This document shows positions 37,804-49,900 of a stretch of 64,000 bases of DNA, one piece after another. The notes under the pieces were generated by a model that saw nothing but the letters and a program-made list of their open reading frames with translations, did no database searches and had not been told where the DNA came from. Position numbers and translations under genes: made by a program. How positions within the stretch are numbered: position 1 is the stretch's first letter; every line of letters starts with the position of its first letter. Origin of the DNA: Diprion similis (lineage: Eukaryota > Arthropoda > Insecta > Hymenoptera > Diprionidae); assembly GCF_021155765.1 (NCBI RefSeq), contig NC_060108.1, positions 18,687,025 to 18,751,024 of the forward strand, read 5' to 3'.

Positions 37804-38175
37804 TTTTGGCGGTAGCAGTTCATCCATTGCTCGCAGCGCATTCGGACTGCGCTCAATCGATTTCTCTCGCAAAATTACGTCGGAATAGTGCCTGAAAAAC
37901 TTTATTGCAGCACTTTTCAGAATCGTCGAAATTTTCGCAAAAAATCCGAAGGGGTTAGCCTTACTTTTTCGTCATTTTTTGAGCCGAAAATTTCTCGGCT
38001 TGGAATCGATTTGTATGGGTCGTTCTTGACTAATTGGACCGCCAGGAACCCAAAAAACACAGCAAAAATAGCGTCGGACCAACAGCAGAGAATTCACGAC
38101 GCAAAGAACAGCAGCAGAAAAATTGGGAAAATACGTCTTTCGTTTTTTGGCTGTAACTTTTGATCCGTTGCTCGC

Positions 38176-38194
38176 AGCGCATTCGGAATGCGCT
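38176..38194. repeat. Dyad 1 of the satellite unit (representative copy)
   Basis: AGCGCA - 7-nt loop - TGCGCT, a 6-bp stem hairpin at offset 17-35 of the unit. It is present in nearly all units; a few have one stem base changed (for example near 43,974 and 44,671). Confidence 0.8.
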
Positions 38195-38322
38195 CAATCG
38201 ATTTCTCTCGCAAAATTACGTCGGAATAGTGCCTGAAAAACTTTATTGCAGCACTTTTCAGAATGGTCGAAATTTTCGCAAAAAATCCGAAGGGGTTAGC
38301 CTTACTTTTTCGTCATTTTTTG

Positions 38323-38341
38323 AGCCGAAAATTTCTCGGCT
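38323..38341. repeat. Dyad 2 of the satellite unit (representative copy)
   Basis: AGCCGA - AAATTTC - TCGGCT, again a 6-bp stem and 7-nt loop. Its centre lies 147 bp after the centre of dyad 1. It is weakened in the variant units that read GTTCTTGG or GTGCTTGG here. Confidence 0.8.
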
Positions 38342-40546
38342 TGGAATCGATTTGCATGGGTCGTTCATGACTAATTGGACCCCCAGGAACCCAAAAAACA
38401 CAGCAAAAATAGCGTAGGACCAACAGCAAAGAAATTACGACGCGAAGACCAGCAGCAGAAAAATTGGGAAAACACGTCTTTCGTTTTTTGGCTTTAACTT
38501 TTGATCCGTTGCTCGCAGCGCATTCGGACTGCGATCAATCGATTTCTCTCGCAAGATTACGTCGGAATAGTGCCTGAAAAACTTTATTGCAGCACTTTTC
38601 AGAATCGTCGAAATTTCGGCAAAAAATCCAAAGGGGTTAGCCTTACTTTTTCGTCATTTTTTGAGCCGAAAATTTCTCGGCTTGGAATCGATTTGTATGG
38701 GTCGTTCTTGACTAATTGGACCCCCAGGAACCCAAAAAACACAGCAAAAATAGCGTAGGACCAACAGCAGAGAATTCACGACGCGAAGACCAGCAGCAGA
38801 TAAATTGGGAAAATACGTCTTTCGTTTTTTGGCTGTTACTTTTGATCCGTTGCTCGCAGCGCATTCGGACTGCGCTCAATCGATTTCTCTCGCAAAATTA
38901 CGTCGGAATAGTGCCTGAAAAACTTTATTGCAGCACTTTTCAGAATCGTCGAAATTTTCGCAAAAAATCCGAAGGGGTTAGCCTTACTTTTTCGTCATTT
39001 TTTGAGCCGAAAATTTCTCGGCTTGGAATCGATTTGTGTGGGTCGTTCTTGACTAATTGGACCGCCAGGAACCCAAAAAACACAGCAAAAATAGCGTAGG
39101 ACCAACAGCAGAGAATTCACGACGCAAAGACCAGCAGCGGAAAAATTGGGAAAATACGTCTTTCGTTTTTTGGCTGTAACTTTTGATACGTTGCTCGCAG
39201 CGCATTCGGACTGCGCTCAATCGATTTCTCTCGCAAAATTACGTCGGAATAGTGCCTGAAAAACTTTATTGCAGCACTTTTCAGAATCGTCGAAATTTTC
39301 GCAAAAAATCCAAAGGGGTTAGCCTTACTTTTTCGTCATTTTTTGAGCCGAAAATTTCTCGGCTTGGAATCGATTTGTATGGGTCGTTCTTGACTAATTG
39401 GACCGCCAGGAACCCAAAAAACACAGCAAAAATAGCGTAGGACCAACAGCAGAGAATTCACGACGCAAAGACCAGCAGCAGAAAAATTGGGAAAATACGT
39501 CTTTCGTTTTTTGGCTGTAACTTTTGATCCGTTGCTCGCAGCGCATTCGGACTGCGCTCAATCGATTTCTCTCGCAAAATTACGTCGGAATAGTGCCTGA
39601 AAAACTTTATTGCAGCACTTTTCAGAATCGTCGAAATTTTCGCAAAAAATCCAAAGGGGTTAGCCTTACTTTTTCGTCATTTTTTGAGCCGAAAATTCCT
39701 CGGCTTGGAATCGATTTGTATGGGTCGTTCTTGACTAATTGAACCGCCAGGAACCCAAAAAACACAGCAAAAATAGCGTAGGACCAACAGCAGAGAATTC
39801 ACGACGCAAAGACCAGCAGCAGAAAAATTGGGAAAATACGTCTTTCGTTTTTTGGCTGTAACTTTTGATCCGTTGCTCGCAGCGCATTCGGACTGCGCTC
39901 AATCGATTTCTCTCGCAAAATTACGTCGGAATAGTGCCTGAAAAACTATATTGCAGCACTTTTCAGAATCGTCGAAATTTTCGCAAAAAATCCAAAGGGG
40001 TTAGCCTTACTTTTTCGTCATTTTTTGACCTGAAAAGTTCTTGGCTTGGAATCGATTTGTATGGGTCGTTCTTGACTAATTGGACCTCCAGGAACCCAAA
40101 AAACACAGCAAAAATAGCGTAGGACCAACAGCAGCGAAATTACGACGCAAAGACCAGCAGCAGAAAAATTGGGAAAATACGTCTTTCGTTTTTTGGCTGT
40201 AACTTTTGATCCGTTGCTCGCAGCGCATTCGGACTGCGCTCAATCGATTTCTCTCGCAAAATTACGTCGGAATAGTGCCTGAAAAACTTTATTGCAGCAC
40301 TTTTCAGAATCGTCGAAATTTTCGCAAAAAATCCAAAGGGGTTAGCCTTACTTTTTCGTCATTTTTTGAGCCGAAAATTTTTCGGCTTGGAATCGATTTG
40401 TATGGGTCGTTCTTGACTAATTGGACCCCCAGGAACCCAGAAAACACAGCAAAAATAGCGTAGGACTAACAGCAGAGAATTCACGACGCAAAGACCAGCA
40501 GCAGATAAATTGGGAGAATACGTCTTTCGTTTTTTGGCTGTAACTT

Positions 40547-43500
40547 TTGATACGTTGCTCGCAGCGCATTCGGACTGCGCTCAATCGATTTCTCTCGCAA
40601 AATAACGTCGGAATAGTGCCTGAAAAACTTTATTGCAGCACTTTTCAGAATCGTCGAAATTTTCGCAAAAAATCCAGAGGGGTTAGCCTTACTTTTTCGT
40701 CATTTTTTGAGCCGAAAATTTCTCGGCTTGGAATCGATTTGTATGGGTCGTTCTTGACTAATTGGACCGCCAGGAACCCAAAAAACACAGCAAAAATAGC
40801 GTAGGACCAACAGCAGAGAATTCACGACGCAAAGACCAGCAGCAGAAAAATTGGGAAAATACGTCTTTCGTTTTTTGGCTGTAACTTTTGATACGTTGCT
40901 CGCAGCGCATTCGGACTGCGCTCAATCGATTTCTCTCGCAAAATTACGTCGGAATAGTGCCTGAAAAACTTTATTGCAGCACTTTTCAGAATCGTCGAAA
41001 TTTTCGCAAAAAATCCAAAGGGGTTAGCCTTACTTTTTCGTCATTTTTTGAGTCGAAAATTTCTCGGCTTGGAATCGATTTGTATGGGTCGTTCTTGACT
41101 AATTGGACCGCCAGGAACCCAAAAAACACAGCAAAAATAGCGTAGGACCAACAGCAGAGAATTCACGACGCAAAGACCAGCAGCAGAAAAATTGGGAAAA
41201 TACGTCTTTCGTTTTTTGGCTGTAACTTTTGATACGTTGCTCGCAGCGCATTCGGACTGCGCTCAATCGATTTCTCTCGCAAAATTACGTCGGAATAGTG
41301 CCTGAAAAACTTTATTGCAGCACTTTTCAGAATCGTCGAAATTTTCGCAAAAAATCCAAAGGGGTTAGCCTTACTTTTTCGTCATTTTTTGAGCCGAAAA
41401 TTTCTCAGCTTGGAATCGATTTGTATGGGTCGTTCTTGACTAATTGGACCGCCAGGAACCCAAAAAACACAGCAAAAATAGCGTAGGACCAACAGCAGAG
41501 AATTCACGACGCAAAGACCAGCAGCAGAAAAATTGGGAAAATACGTCTTTCGTTTTGTGGCTGTAACTTTTGATAGGTTGCTCGCAGCGCATTCGGACTG
41601 CGCTCAATCGATTTCTCTCGCAAAATTACGTCGGAATAGTGCCTGAAAAACTTTATTGCAGCACTTTTCAGAATCGTCGAAATTTTCGCAAAAAATCCAA
41701 AGGGGTTAGCCTTACTTTTTCGTCATTTTTTGAGCCGAAAATTTCTCGGCTTGGAATCGATTTGTATGGGTCGTTCTTGACTAATTGGACCGCCAGGAAC
41801 CCAAAAAACACAGCAAAAATAGCGTAGGACCAACAGCAGAGAATTCACGACGCAAAGACCAGCAGCAGAAAAATTGGGAAAATACGTCTTTCGTTTTTTG
41901 GCTGTAACTTTTGATACGTTGCTCGCAGCGCATTCGGACTGCGCTCAATCGATTTCTCTCGCAAAATTACGTCGGAATAGTGCCTGAAAAACTTTATTGC
42001 AGCACTTTTCAGAATCGTCGAAATTTTCGCAAAAAATCCAAAGGGGTTAGCCTTACTTTTTCGTCATTTTTTGAGCCGAAAATTTCTCGGCTTGGAATCG
42101 ATTTGTATGGGTCGTTCTTGACTAATTGGACCGCCAGGAACCCAAAAAACACAGCAAAAATAGCGTAGGACCAACAGCAGAGAATTCACGACGCAAAGAC
42201 CAGCAGCAGAAAAATTGGGAGAATACGTCTTTTGTTTTTTGGCTGTAACTTTTGATCCGTTGCTCGCAGCGCATTCGGACTGCGCTCAATCGATTTCTCT
42301 CGCAAAATTACGTCGGAATAGTGCCTGAAAAACTTTATTGCAGCACTTTTCAGAATCGTCGAAATTTTCGCAAAAAATCCAGAGGGGTTAGCCTTACTTT
42401 TTCGTCATTTTTTGAGCCGAAAATTTCTCGGCTTGGAATCGATTTGTATGGGTCGTTCTTGACTAATTGGACCGCCAGGAACCCAAAAAACACAGCAAAA
42501 ATAGCGTAGGACCAACAGCAGAGAATTCACGACGCAAAGACCAGCAGCAGAAAAATTGGGAAAATACGTCTTTCGTTTTTTGGCTGTAACTTTTGATACG
42601 TTGCTCGCAGCGCATTCGGACTGCGCTCAATCGATTTCTCTCGCAAAATTACGTCGGAATAGTGCCTGAAAAACTTTATTGCAGCACTTTTCAGAATCGT
42701 CGAAATTTTCGCAAAAAATCCAAAGGGGTTAGCCTTACTTTTTCGTCATTTTTTGAGTCGAAAATTTCTCGGCTTGGAATCGATTTGTATGGGTCGTTCT
42801 TGACTAATTGGACCGCCAGGAACCCAAAAAACACAGCAAAAATAGCGTAGGACCAACAGCAGAGAATTCACGACGCAAAGACCAGCAGCAGAAAAATTGG
42901 GAAAATACGTCTTTCGTTTTTTGGCTGTAACTTTTGATACGTTGCTCGCAGCGCATTCGGACTGCGCTCAATCGATTTCTCTCGCAAAATTACGTCGGAA
43001 TAGTGCCTGAAAAACTTTATTGCAGCACTTTTCAGAATCGTCGAAATTTTCGCAAAAAATCCAAAGGGGTTAGCCTTACTTTTTCGTCATTTTTTGAGCC
43101 GAAAATTTCTCAGCTTGGAATCGATTTGTATGGGTCGTTCTTGACTAATTGGACCGCCAGGAACCCAAAAAACACAGCAAAAATAGCGTAGGACCAACAG
43201 CAGAGAATTCACGACGCAAAGACCAGCAGCAGAAAAATTGGGAAAATACGTCTTTCGTTTTGTGGCTGTAACTTTTGATAGGTTGCTCGCAGCGCATTCG
43301 GACTGCGCTCAATCGATTTCTCTCGCAAAATTACGTCGGAATAGTGCCTGAAAAACTTTATTGCAGCACTTTTCAGAATCGTCGAAATTTTCGCAAAAAA
43401 TCCAAAGGGGTTAGCCTTACTTTTTCGTCATTTTTTGAGCCGAAAATTTCTCGGCTTGGAATCGATTTGTATGGGTCGTTCTTGACTAATTGGACCGCCA

Positions 43501-43956
43501 GGAACCCAAAAAACACAGCAAAAATAGCGTAGGACCAACAGCAGAGAATTCACGGCGCAAAGACCAGCAGCAGAAAAATTGGGAAAATACGTCTTTCGTT
43601 TTTTGGCTGTAACTTTTGATACGTTGCTCGCAGCGCATTCGGACTGCGCTCAATCGATTTCTCTCGCAAAATTACGTCGGAATAGTGCCTGAAAAACTTT
43701 ATTGCAGCACTTTTCAGAATCGTCGAAATTTTCGCAAAAAATCCAAAGGGGTTAGCCTTACTTTTTCGTCATTTTTTGAGCCGAAAATTTCTCGGCTTGG
43801 AATCGATTTGTATGGGTCGTTCTTGACTAATTGGACCGCCAGGAACCCAAAAAACACAGCAAAAATAGCGTAGGACCAACAGCAGAGAATTCGCGACGCA
43901 AAGACCAGCAGCAGAAAAATTGGGAGAATACGTCTTTTGTTTTTTGGCTGTAACTT
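40547..43956 (+). repeat. Five-unit (1705 bp) higher-order duplication
   Basis: Units starting 40547, 40888, 41229, 41570 and 41911 carry the same ordered diagnostic changes as 42252, 42593, 42934, 43275 and 43616: CCAGAGG for CCAAAGG; GAGTCGAAAA; TCTCAGCTT; GATAGGTTG preceded by TTTTGTGG; consensus. The match is by eye at the variant sites. One or two private changes exist, such as AAAATAACG only at 40547. Confidence 0.8.
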
Positions 43957-46900
43957 TTGATCCGTTGCTCGCAACGCATTCGGACTGCGCTCAATCGATT
44001 TCTCTCGCAAAATTACGTCGGAATAGTGCCTGAAAAACTTTATTGCAGCACTTTTCAGAATCGTCGAAATTTTCGCAAAAAATCCAAAGGGGTTAGCCTT
44101 ACTTTTTCGTCATTTTTTGGGCCGAAAATTTCTCGGCTTGGAATCGATTTGTATGGGTCGTTCTTGACTAATTGGACCGCCAGGAACCCAAAAAACACAG
44201 CAAAAATAGCGTAGGACCAACAGCAGAGAATTCACGACGCAAAGACCAGCAGCAGAAAAATTGGCAGAATACGTCTTTTGTTTTTTGGCTGTAACTTTTG
44301 ATCCGTTGCTCGCAGCGCATTCGGACTGCGCTCAATCGATTTCTCTCGCAAAATTACGTCGGAATAGTGCCTGAAAAACTTTATTGCAGCACTTTTCAGA
44401 ATCGTCGAAATTTTCGCAAAAAATCCAAAGGGGTTAGCCTTACTTTTTCGTCATTTTTTAAGCCAAAAATTTCTCGGCTTGGAATCGATTTGTATGGGTC
44501 GTTCTTGACTGATTGGACCGCCAGGAACCCAAAAAACACAGCAAAAATAGCGGAGGACCAACAGCAGAGAATTCACGACGCAAAGACCAGCAGCAGAAAA
44601 ATTGGGAAAATACGTCTTTCGTTTTTTGGCTGTAACTTTTGATCCGTTGCTCGCAGCGCATTCGGACTGCACTCAATCGATTTCTCTCGCAAAATTACGT
44701 CGGAATAGTGCCTGAAAAACTATATTGCAGCACTTTTCAGAATCGACGAAATTTTCGCAAGAAATCCAAAGGGGTTAGCCTTACTTTTTCGTCATTTTTT
44801 GAGCCGAAAAGTTCTTGGCTTGGAATCGATTTGTATGGGTCGTTCTTGACTAATTGGACCTCCAGGAACCCAAAAAACACAGCAAAAATAGCGTAGGACC
44901 AACAGCAGCGAAATTACGACGCAAAGACCAGCAGCAGAAAAATTGGGAAAATACGTCTTTCGTTTTTTGGCTGTAACTTTTGATCTGTTGCTCGCAGCGC
45001 ATTCGGACTGCGCTCAATCGATTTCTCTCGCAAAATTACGTCGGAATAGTGCCTGAAAAACTTTATTGCAGCACTTTACAGAATCGTCGAAATTTTCGCA
45101 AAAAATCCAAAGGGGTTAGCCTTACTTTTTCGTCATTTTTTGAGCCGAAAATTTTTCGGCTTGGAATCGATTTGTATGGGTCGTTCTTGACTAATTGGAC
45201 CCCCAGGAACCCAGAAAACACAGCAAAAATAGCGTAGGACTAACAGCAGAGAATTCACGACGCAAAGACCAGCAGCAGATAAATTGGGAGAATACGTCTT
45301 TCGTTTTTTGGCTGTAACTTTTGATACGTTGCTCGCAGCGCATTCGGACTGCGCTCAATCGATTTCTCTCGCAAAATTACGTCGGAATAGTGCCTGAAAA
45401 ACTTTATTGCAGCACTTTTCAGAATCGTCGAAATTTTCGCAAAAAATCCAGAGGGGTTAGCCTTACTTTTTCGTCATTTTTTGAGCCGAAAATTTCTCGG
45501 CTTGGAATCGATTTGTATGGGTCGTTCTTGACTAATTGGACCGCCAGGAACCCAAAAAACACAGCAAAAATAGCGTAGGACCAACAGCAGAGAATTCACG
45601 ACGCAAAGACCAGCAGCAGAAAAATTGGGAAAATACGTCTTTCGTTTTTTGGCTGTAACTTTTGATACGTTGCTCGCAGCGCATTCGGACTGCGCTCAAT
45701 CGATTTCTCTCGCAAAATTACGTCGGAATAGTGCCTGAAAAACTTTATTGCAGCACTTTTCAGAAACGTCGAAATTTTCGCAAAAAATCCAAAGGGGTTA
45801 GCCTTACTTTTTCGTCATTTTTTGAGCCGAAAATTTCTCGGCTTGGAATCGATTTGTATGGGTCGTTCTTGACTAATTGGATCGCCAGGAACCCAAAAAA
45901 CACAGCAAAAATAGCGTAGGACCAACAGCAGAGAATTCACGACGCAAAGACCAGCAGCAGAAAAATTGGGAAAATACGTCTTTCGTTTTTTGGCTGTAAC
46001 TTTTGATACGTTGCTCGCAGCGCATTCGGACTGCGCTCAATCGATTTCTCTCGCAAAATTACGTCGGAATAGTGCCTGAAAAACTTTATTGCAGCACTTT
46101 TCAGAATCGTCGAAATTTTCGCAAAAAATCCAAAGGGGTTAGCCTTACTTTTTCGTCATTTTTTGAGCCGAAAATTTCTCAGCTTGGAATCGATTTGTAT
46201 GGGTCGTTCTTGACTAATTGGACCGCCAGGAACCCAAAAAACACAGCAAAAATAGCGTAGGACCAACAGCAGAGAATTCACGACGCAAAGACCAGCAGCA
46301 GAAAAATTGGGAAAATACGTCTTTCGTTTTTTGGCTGTAACTTTTGATACGTTGCTCGCAGCGCATTCGGACTGCGCTCAATCGATTTCTCTCGCAAAAT
46401 TACGTCGGAATAGTGCCTGAAAAACTTTATTGCAGCACTTTTCAGAATCGTCGAAATTTTCGCAAAAAATCCAAAGGGGTTAGCCTTACTTTTTCGTCAT
46501 TTTTTGAGCCGAAAATTCCTCGGCTTGGAATCGATTTGTATGGGTCGTTCTTGACTAATTGAACCGCCAGGAACCCAAAAAACACAGCAAAAATAGCGTA
46601 GGACCAACAGCAGAGAATTCACGACGCAAAGACCAGCAGCAGAAAAATTGGGAAAATACGTCTTTCGTTTTTTGGCTGTAACTTTTGATCCGTTGCTCGC
46701 AGCGCATTCGGACTGCGCTCAATCGATTTCTCTCGCAAAATTACGTCGGAATAGTGCCTGAAAAACTATATTGCAGCACTTTTCAGAATCGTCGAAATTT
46801 TCGAAAAAAATCCAAAGGGGTTAGCCTTACTTTTTCGTCATTTTTTGAGCGGAAAAGTGCTTGGCTTGGAATCGATTTGTATGGGTCGTTCTTGACTAAT

Positions 46901-49900
46901 TGGACCTCCAGGAACCCAAAAAACACAGCAAAAATAGCGTAGGACCAACAGCAGCGAAATTACGACGCAAAGACCAGCAGCAGAAAAATTGGGAAAATAC
47001 GTCTTTCGTTTTTTGGCTGTAACTTTTGATCCGTTGCTCGCAGCGCATTCGGACTGCGCTCAATCGATTTCTCTCGCAAAATTACGTCGGAATAGTGCCT
47101 GAAAAACTTTATTGCAGCACTTTTCAGAATCGTCGAAATTTTCGCAAAAAATCCAAAGGGGTTAGCCTTACTTTTTCGTCATTTTTTGAGCCGAAAATTT
47201 CTCGGCTTGGAATCGATTTGTATGGGTCGTTCTTGACTAATTGGACCGCCAGGAACCCAAAAAACACAGCAAAAATAGCGTAGGACCAACAGCAGAGAAT
47301 TCACGACGCAAAGACCAGCAGCAGAAAAATTGGGAAAATACGTCTTTCGTTTTTTGGCTGTAACTTTTGATACGTTGCTCGCAGCGCATTCGGACTGCGC
47401 TCAATCGATTTCTCTCCCAAAATTACGTCGGAATAGTGCCTGAAAAACTTTGTTGCAGCACTTTTCAGAATCGTCGAAATTTTCGCAAAAAATCCAAAGG
47501 GGTTAGCCTTACTTTTTCGTCGTTTTTTGAGCCGAAAATTTCTCGGCTTGGAATCGATTTGTATGGGTCGTTCTTGACTAATTGGACCGCCAGAAACCCA
47601 AAAAACACAGCAAAAATAGCGTAAGACCAACAGCAGAGAATTCACGACGCAAAGACCAGCAGCAGAAAAATTGGGAAAATACGTCTTGGGTTTTTTGGCT
47701 GTAACTTTTGATACGTTGCTCGCAGCGCATTCGGACTGCGCTCAATCGATTTCTCTCGCAAAATTACGTCGGAATAGTGCCTGAAAAACTATATTGCAGC
47801 ACTTTTCAGAATCGTCGAAATTTTCGCAAAAAATCCAAAGGGGTTAGCCTTACTTTTTCGTCATTTTTTGAGCCGAAAATTCCTCGGCTTGGAATCGATT
47901 TGTATGGGTCGTTCTTGACTAATTGAACCGCCAGGAACCCAAAAAACACAGCAAAAATAGCGTAGGACCAACAGCAGAGAATTCACGACGCAAAGACCAG
48001 CAGCAGAAAAATTGGGAAAATACGTCTTTCGTTTTTTGGCTGTAACTTTTGATACGTTGCTCGCAGCGCATTCGGACTGCGCTCAATCGATTTCTCTCGC
48101 AAAATTACGTCGGAATAGTGCCTGAAAAACTTTATTGCAGCACTTTTCAGAATCGTCGAAATTTTCGCAAAAAATCCAAAGGGGTTAGCCTTACTTTTTC
48201 GTCATTTTTTGAGCCGAAAATTTCTCGTCTTGGAATCGATTTGTATGGGTCGTTCTTGACTAATTGAACCGCCAGGAACCCAAAAAACACAGCAAAAATA
48301 GCGTAGGACCAACAGCAGAGAATTCACGACGCAAAGACCAGCAGCAGAAAAATTGGGAAAATACGTCTTTCGTTTTTTGGCTGTAACTTTTGATACGTTG
48401 CTCGCAGCGCATTCGGACTGCGCTCAATCGATTCCTCTCGCAAAATTACGTCGGAATAGTGCCTGAAAAACTGTATTGCAGCACTTTTCAGAATCGTCGA
48501 AATTTTCGCAAAAAATCCAAAGGGGTTAGCCTTACTTTTTCGTCATTTTTTGAGCCGAAAAGTTCTCGGCTTGGAATCGATTTGTATGGGTCGTTCTTGA
48601 CTAATTGGACCCCCAGGAACCCAAAAAACACAGCAAAAATAGCGTAGGACCAACAGCGGAGAATTCACGACGCAAAGACCAGCAGCAGATAAATTGGGAA
48701 AATACGTCTTTCGTTTTTTGGCTGTAACTTTCGATACGTTGCTCGCAGCGCATTCGGACTGCGCTCAATCGATTTCTCTCGCAAAATTACGTCGGAATAG
48801 TGCCTGAAAAACTTTATTGCAGCACTTTTCAGAATCGTCGAAATTTTCGCTAAAAATCCAACGGGGTTAGCCTTACTTTTTCGTCATTTTTTGAGCCGAA
48901 AATTTCTCGGCTTGGAATCGATTTGTATGGGTCGTTCTTGACTAATTGGACCGCCAGGAACCCAAAAAACACAGCAAAAATAGCGTAGGACCAACAGCAG
49001 AGAATTCACGACGCAAAGACCAGCAGCAGAAAAATTGGGAAAATACGTCTTTCGTTTTTTGGCTGTAACTTTTGATACGTTGCTCGCAGCGCATTCGGAC
49101 TGCGCTCAATCGATTTCTCTCGCAAAATTACGTCGGAATAGTGCCTGAAAAACTTTATTGCAGCACTTTTCAGAATCGTCGAAATTTTCGCAAAAAATCC
49201 AAAGGGGTTAGCCTTACTTTTTCGTCATTTTTTGAGTCGAAAATTTCTCGGCTTGGAATCGATTTGTATGGGTCGTTCTTGACTAATTGGACCGCCAGGA
49301 ACCCAAAAAACACAGCAAAAATAGCGTAGGACCAACAGCAGAGAATTCACGACGCAAAGACCAGCAGCAGAAAAATTGGGAAAATACGTCTTTCGTTTTT
49401 TGGCTGTAACTTTTGATACGTTGCTCGCAGCGCATTCGGACTGCGCTCAATCGATTTCTCTCGCAAAATTACGTCGGAATAGTGCCTGAAAAACTTTATT
49501 GCAGCACTTTTCAGAATCGTCGAAATTTTCGCAAAAAATCCAAAGGGGTTAGCCTTACTTTTTCGTCATTTTTTGAGCCGAAAATTTCTCAGCTTGGAAT
49601 CGATTTGTATGGGTCGTTCTTGACTAATTGGACCGCCAGGAACCCAAAAAACACAGCAAAAATAGCGTAGGACCAACAGCAGAGAATTCACGACGCAAAG
49701 ACCAGCAGCAGAAAAATTGGGAAAATACGTCTTTCGTTTTGTGGCTGTAACTTTTGATAGGTTGCTCGCAGCGCATTCGGACTGCGCTCAATCGATTTCT
49801 CTCGCAAAATTACGTCGGAATAGTGCCTGAAAAACTTTATTGCAGCACTTTTCAGAATCGTCGAAATTTTCGCAAAAAATCCAAAGGGGTTAGCCTTACT

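Noticed and set aside
37819-38159. CENP-B box in the satellite unit
   Set aside because: No match to the TTCG....A..CGGG pattern was found by eye in the consensus; only the dyads remain as candidate elements.
37819-38159. Internal 170-bp dimer structure of the 341-bp unit
   Set aside because: The two halves share only AATCGATTT and short A/T runs. No convincing half-to-half alignment was seen.
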